From a virus: a DNA stretch of 26,257 nucleotides. The notes under the pieces were generated by a model, which saw nothing but the letters and a program-made list of their open reading frames with translations, was not told where the DNA came from and did no database searches. Shown one piece after another: positions 22,458 through 26,257 of this stretch (its first letter is position 1; each line of letters begins with the position of its first letter). Location: the IMG/VR virus record IMGVR_UViG_3300010400_000050, positions 1 through 26,257 of that record; one strand, 5' to 3'. The position numbers and the translations under genes are program-made.

Positions 22458-23791
22458 GCGGCCACCTTGAGCTTGGGTTTGGACTTGGCCGGAGTTTGGT
22501 CGCGCTGGCCGTCCCCATCAAAGTCCTCGAGGACGGGCACGCCGAACTTGCGGCACAGGGCAGGAATGTCCAGCTCGTTCCCGCTGCGCTCGAGCGCGTC
22601 CGCCATCTGGCCGATCGCCTGCGCGAGCGTGCTGATCGTGGTGGCCTCCGCCTGGAGATCGCGCGGCGGGCGCACGTCCCATTCCATGGCCGGGGACCGC
22701 TCGATCGCGTCCTCGCCGTAGCGCGCGGCCACGAACACCGGGATCCCCTGCGTGTTCACGGTGTACGCCAGGGCATCGGCCGTGGACTTGATGAGGTCCG
22801 CCCGGATCGACTTGTGCACGTCCGCGTTCGCGAACCCGGCGCCGCCGTCCGTGGTCACGGTCTGGCCCGCGATCGCGATGATGAACTCCCCGTTGCAGTC
22901 CTTGATCGTCTGGACGAACGAGTCCGCGCCGCGGCCGTTGCTCTCCAACAGCTTGACGTCGTATCCGGGCTTGAGCCCGAACACGGTGTTGACCCCCCAG
23001 GCCATGACCTGCCGGAACCAGCCGTCCGATTCCTCGTCCGCGGCGCCGGCGGCGGCAAACGCAACGCGCGCCGGGTTGGCCAGCTTGGCCTCCCAGTTAT
23101 CCTTGTGGAGATTGGCGTGCTCCTTGCGTATGTACGCCTTTCCGAGCGCGCGCCAGAGCCCGTTTTGCCAGGGCGCGTTCCTGCCGCCGGGCGTGTGGAG
23201 GACCCACCGGCCGTCCCCGGGCACGATCAGAATCTCACCGATCAGCGAGGCGTAATACCACCGGTTTTCGTTCCAGCGGTAGCGCAGGCCCGACGGGTCT
23301 AGGCGCACGAACACGGGGAAGTCCCGTCCCTCGACCTCCTGGAACTCCCCAACGCCCACGCCCAAGGTCAGGCCATCGCCGGCCAGTAGCGCGAGCTCCT
23401 GGGGAGGGAACATGTCGTCGAACCGACTGCGGCCGTACTCCTTGCCCTCGAGGTCGGCCACCATTTCACCGTCGCCCGCGAAGCGCTTGGCCAGACGAAC
23501 GAGCCCGTCAGTGCGCGTGGACAGCACACCGGATAGGGTGCCGTCCTTGCGCGCGGCGCGCATGAGTTGGGCCGCAAGGGCCAGGTTGCCACAGTCCGCG
23601 GCCAGCTCCGCGTGCTCCACGTCTTCCGGATACCAGCGCGTGCGCGTGACCGGGGGCGCGGACAACTGCCCGCCGTACAGCGCGCGGAACCGGCGCACCT
23701 CCGCATCCGACAAGCTCCAGGACGTGGCCGGGGTGTTGGCCGTGTAGGTGGACACGCCCAGCAGAGCAGACACCTTAGAACGGATGCTCAC
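22454..23791 (-). CDS. Portal protein, DUF935/Mu gp29-like
   Basis: This 445-aa protein starts at GTG 23791. Its pattern is that of DUF935 portals: VEHAELAADCGNLALAAQLM, KDGTLSGVLSTRTDGL, and a wing region with RLDPSGLRYRWNENRW. It continues with GGRNAPWQNGLWRALGKAYIRKEH, VMAWGVNTVFGLKPGYDVKL, ADVHKSIRADLIKSTADALAYTVN, and a C-terminal clip ending in Lys/Pro. It forms the dodecameric ring through which DNA enters the head and to which terminase and neck bind. It lies between terminase and protease in the usual order. No separate Mu gpF/gp30-type head gene follows; the stop overlaps the protease start. Confidence 0.9.
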   Translation of the reverse strand: MSIRSKVSALLGVSTYTANTPATSWSLSDAEVRRFRALYGGQLSAPPVTRTRWYPEDVEHAELAADCGNLALAAQLMRAARKDGTLSGVLSTRTDGLVRLAKRFAGDGEMVADLEGKEYGRSRFDDMFPPQELALLAGDGLTLGVGVGEFQEVEGRDFPVFVRLDPSGLRYRWNENRWYYASLIGEILIVPGDGRWVLHTPGGRNAPWQNGLWRALGKAYIRKEHANLHKDNWEAKLANPARVAFAAAGAADEESDGWFRQVMAWGVNTVFGLKPGYDVKLLESNGRGADSFVQTIKDCNGEFIIAIAGQTVTTDGGAGFANADVHKSIRADLIKSTADALAYTVNTQGIPVFVAARYGEDAIERSPAMEWDVRPPRDLQAEATTISTLAQAIGQMADALERSGNELDIPALCRKFGVPVLEDFDGDGQRDQTPAKSKPKLKVAA

Positions 23792-23942
23792 GTGCCCACC
23801 CTGCCCGCGCGGCGCGGCTCGGGCAAGTTTGGGGAGAGGGCACGGGTTTCCCCTGGGGGCGCGCCCGTGCCAGACGCGGGTCGAACCTGCCGACCTCGAG
23901 GGCTAGGCCCGGCGCGGACCCTAACCTGGCCGGCGGGCCGGG
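23792..23942. other. Structured intergenic region between terminase and portal
   Basis: These 151 bp hold no convincing gene. GGCACGGG (23839-23846) and CCCGTGCC (23864-23871) form a perfect 8-bp stem whose 17-base loop contains a second CCC/GGG stem. GCGGG-TCGAA-CCTGC (23876-23890) is a further small hairpin, and GC-rich complementary runs adjoin the terminase stop. No T tract follows, and no cloverleaf can be drawn. An mRNA processing, attenuator or packaging-linked element is possible. Confidence 0.5.
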
Positions 23943-25574
23943 TCAATACCGGAACGAGCTGGCCCCATCGTAGGGGTCGATCCTGCCGTCGACCACGGCC
24001 GCGCTCGGGACCGCTGCGCCGGCCGCCACACCAGCCTGGGCGCCCTCGCGGAGCCAGGAAGGCTCCCACAGGGCCAGGGCCAGCGCGTCGTAGCGGTCCG
24101 GGCTGCGCCCCAGTAGCCCCTTGATCTTGTCCTTGGGGATCAGCTTGTAGCGCCCATTTTGCGCGGCCACGTACCACTCTAGGACGTGCATTTCCTGGGC
24201 GCGCTTGATGTCCGGCATGAATGCGCCGCCGTCCTTGATCCACCCTTCAACCGAGGCGCACAGGCAATCGCGCATGCGGTCATACACGCGCGGCTCGCGC
24301 ACGGCGCGGTCGGACGCACGGACGCCCACCAGCCGGTAGTCCCCCGGGTGGTTATCCGCGTGCGCGGCCAAGAGCCCGTAGACCTGGGAGCCCACCTTGC
24401 CCTCCCGGTCCACGACCACCAAGGGGGCCTCCCCGTCCCGCCTGTGGTCGGACAGCATCTTGAGCACCTGGACCAGGTGCCCCTCCTCGGTCAGCCCGCG
24501 CGCCTCGAACTTGTCCAGCTCGCGCAGGCCGCGACGCAAGCTGAACGCGGACTCGTCCCCGGACCCGCTCGGGCCCGCGGGGTCGATCCCCAGCTGCAAG
24601 TGGCCGTCCGCGTCGTCGTCCGAACCATCTTTCCAGAATTCCTCGGCCTGCCCGATCGCGTGCAGGCCGAAAATGCGGCCTTCCTCCTTGGTCGCGTGAC
24701 GCCCCAAGATGCGCACTGCGAAGGCCGCAGAGTCCGGCCCCCAGTCCTTGCGCATCTCCTCGACCCACTCGAGCTCCGCCATGCCGGGCACGCGTAGGCC
24801 GCGCTCCGCCAGGTAGCGCGCAACAAACTCGGACGAGATCGTGAAGCCCTTCCACAGGTCCGCCTTGGTGTGGAATGCGTCGTAGAACACGCCCAGGTTA
24901 CGGGTCGGGTTCGAGAACATGGCCACGCGCGCGCCGCCCGCCCGGTTGCCCTCGATCGCCTGGAAAATCTCGTCCGGGATACCGGAGGCCTCGTCCGGCA
25001 GGTACAGCAAATTCCCGCCGGACACGCCCGCGATAGCCTCTGGTTCCTTGGCCGTGTAGCCCGTGATCTCCCGGAAGTCCTTGGCCTTCAAGCCCGTTCG
25101 CGCGAGCTCCCCTAGCGAGCCCTCAATCAGGGCGCTGTGAGGGCAGGGCTTGGGGCCCTTGTATTTCGAGGCCTTGCACTCCAGGCACACCCCGGAGCCG
25201 GCGTGCACCTTACGGATTTCACGCCACAGGATCGCGTTCACCTGCCGGTCTGTGGTCGAGGTAAGCACCACGCGGGCGTCCTCGAAAGAGCAGTAAAACC
25301 ACAAGGCGAGCATGGCCGCGGTCCGCGACTTGCCGATCTTATGGCCCGATCTTACCGCCACGCGTTTGTGGTCGCGCACGGCCTCCATGATCTCGACCTG
25401 CCAAGGGAAAGGCTCGATCCCCAGGATCTCGCGGCAGAACGCCGCCGGGTCTGCCTGGTAGCGCGGGCAGGGGAATACGACCGAATGCACGGACGCAAGG
25501 CGCGCGCGGGCGTGCGCCAGGAGGTCGCCGCGCAGGGTCTTGAGGACCTTTTTGGGCCTACCCTTCGGAGCCAT
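23943..25574 (-). CDS. terL: Terminase large subunit (packaging ATPase/nuclease)
   Basis: This 543-aa protein drives DNA into the prohead and cuts it. The ATPase half has a Walker A motif SGHKIGKS (76-83) and Walker B LLYLPDE (189-195, catalytic E195). The RNase H-like nuclease half has D331 in LGIDPAG, D389 in VVVDREG, and D493/D496 in SPDRYDALALAL. A Cys/His set, C130-x2-C133 and C144-x-H146, sits between Walker A and B and could bind zinc, which is unusual. ATG 25574 overlaps the upstream gene by 17 bp. It stands first in the order terminase, portal, protease. Confidence 0.95.
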   Translation of the reverse strand: MAPKGRPKKVLKTLRGDLLAHARARLASVHSVVFPCPRYQADPAAFCREILGIEPFPWQVEIMEAVRDHKRVAVRSGHKIGKSRTAAMLALWFYCSFEDARVVLTSTTDRQVNAILWREIRKVHAGSGVCLECKASKYKGPKPCPHSALIEGSLGELARTGLKAKDFREITGYTAKEPEAIAGVSGGNLLYLPDEASGIPDEIFQAIEGNRAGGARVAMFSNPTRNLGVFYDAFHTKADLWKGFTISSEFVARYLAERGLRVPGMAELEWVEEMRKDWGPDSAAFAVRILGRHATKEEGRIFGLHAIGQAEEFWKDGSDDDADGHLQLGIDPAGPSGSGDESAFSLRRGLRELDKFEARGLTEEGHLVQVLKMLSDHRRDGEAPLVVVDREGKVGSQVYGLLAAHADNHPGDYRLVGVRASDRAVREPRVYDRMRDCLCASVEGWIKDGGAFMPDIKRAQEMHVLEWYVAAQNGRYKLIPKDKIKGLLGRSPDRYDALALALWEPSWLREGAQAGVAAGAAVPSAAVVDGRIDPYDGASSFRY

Positions 25575-26208
25575 CGACGTCCATGGCGCGGACCACGGCC
25601 TCCAGGGCGTCCGGGTGGTCGGCCAGGGCGTCCAGGATGCGGTCCCGCAGGCTGGCCCAAGCCGGGTGGTTAGCGATCACGTCCTGCCGTACCGCCGCCG
25701 AATCCTGTAGGGCCTGTTGCATCTTGAGCGCGTTCATGAGCTGGTCTGCCCAGGCCTTCATTTCGCCGGGGGTCAGGTTCTGTGTGGCCATCGCGGTCCT
25801 GGCCCTGTTGGCCAGCGCAAGCACGCCTGCAAGGGGGTCGCTGGGGTCCGTGGTCTCGAGGGGAGGTACCTGGGTTGGGGCCACCACGCGGCGCGGCTGG
25901 CCGGGGCCGGGGGCTTTGGCCTGGGCGGCGAGGGCTTCCCCCGGGCGCAAGGGGACCTCCTTGGCTGGGCGCGCGGCAGGGCGCGCCGGCGCCGGCAGGT
26001 CGGGCGGAGACTTCCAGGCGCCGGCCGGAATGCCCAGGAGGGACTCCATTTCGCGCGCGGCGTCCGGGCCGGGCGTGCGCCGCCCGCTGGACCAGTGGCT
26101 GACCAGGCCCGCGGTCACGCCCAGCTCCCGGGCCAGCTCGGAGCCGCGCCGCCCCAGCTGCAAAAGCTGCCTTTGACCTTCATTGACTATGTCGCGGACT
26201 GTTGACAA
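25558..26208 (-). CDS. HTH protein, probable small terminase subunit
   Basis: This protein of about 216 aa is read from TTG 26208 with AAAGG 9 bases before; a GTG at 26250 in the same frame is possible. An XRE-type helix-turn-helix is clear near the N-terminus (GSELARELGVTAGLVSHWSSGRRTP, about residues 20-45). A Pro/Ala-rich linker follows (about 60-125), then helices with PGEMKAWADQLMNALKMQQAL and an acidic end. Small terminases pair a DNA-binding HTH with an oligomerising helical part and lie just before the large subunit, as here. An alternative is a transcription regulator of the late operon. The start codon choice is uncertain. Confidence 0.72.
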   Translation of the reverse strand: MSTVRDIVNEGQRQLLQLGRRGSELARELGVTAGLVSHWSSGRRTPGPDAAREMESLLGIPAGAWKSPPDLPAPARPAARPAKEVPLRPGEALAAQAKAPGPGQPRRVVAPTQVPPLETTDPSDPLAGVLALANRARTAMATQNLTPGEMKAWADQLMNALKMQQALQDSAAVRQDVIANHPAWASLRDRILDALADHPDALEAVVRAMDVDGSEG

Positions 26209-26225
26209 GGCCCTATACCTTTGAC
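26173..26225. promoter_or_regulatory. Four TTGAC direct repeats at the packaging-gene start
   Basis: TTGAC occurs at 26173, 26183, 26202 and 26221 on the plus strand, spaced 10, 19 and 19 bp, all on the same face of the helix or nearly so. The last is part of an inverted repeat TTGA-CGTA-TCAA (26221-26232). The TTG start of the HTH gene lies among them. They could be a binding array for the HTH protein itself (operator or pac-like site) or overlapping -35 elements of a rightward promoter; no good -10 box is visible. Confidence 0.4.
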
Positions 26226-26257
26226 GTATCAAGAAAGCACCGGAACACACGCACGGG

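Noticed and set aside
23876-23890. tRNA T-arm-like hairpin (GCGGG-TCGAA-CCTGC)
   Set aside because: The loop has five bases instead of seven, and no acceptor, D or anticodon arm can be drawn around it on either strand.

Overview
The window is a high-GC, tightly packed block of late genes from a contractile-tailed (myovirus-type) phage or prophage. From the right edge to about 4.5 kb it is one long minus-strand unit in virion-assembly order. It runs: HTH-containing candidate small terminase, large terminase, DUF935/Mu gp29-type portal, S49 protease with an in-frame scaffold, putative decoration protein, Mu gpT-like capsid, gp36-like connector, gpG-like morphogenesis protein, tail-completion candidate, sheath, tube, tail-assembly chaperone with a -1 frameshift extension, tape measure, tail or baseplate protein, hub/spike, gp25-like wedge, baseplate J, baseplate/structural genes and receptor-binding genes. 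The head genes look Mu-like while packaging uses an ATPase/nuclease terminase. No transposase, integrase, tRNA or rRNA gene is visible.

Left of the tail fibre lies a lysis cassette on the minus strand (4037 down to 2496): small membrane protein/holin candidate, XhlA-like coiled-coil membrane protein, zinc amidase, and a lipoprotein carrying a complete metzincin zinc-protease signature. The last is the most unusual protein in the window. Further left are a minus-strand pair (a GQH-motif protein and a 67-aa protein) and a plus-strand pair (a coiled-coil protein and a RuvC-like nuclease).

Three plus-strand islands interrupt the minus-strand unit: 40-917, 2221-2499 and 4214-4549. Each ends exactly against a minus-strand stop. 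Two of the three junctions share one CTAG that provides TAG on both strands. Most minus-strand neighbours overlap by ATGA, GTGA or TGATG, which suggests extensive translational coupling.

Structure below the gene level includes a GGGAAAA slippery heptamer followed by a 9-bp stem at the chaperone junction, a Shine-Dalgarno-preceded internal start inside the protease gene, a 36-bp tandem repeat coding an acidic linker, a structured 151-bp gap between terminase and portal, and four TTGAC repeats at the start of the packaging genes.

The host is a high-GC bacterium that uses ordinary Shine-Dalgarno signals and frequent GTG starts. A lipobox protein in the lysis cassette fits a diderm host, but the genus cannot be named. 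All calls come from reading the sequence; no database search was run.
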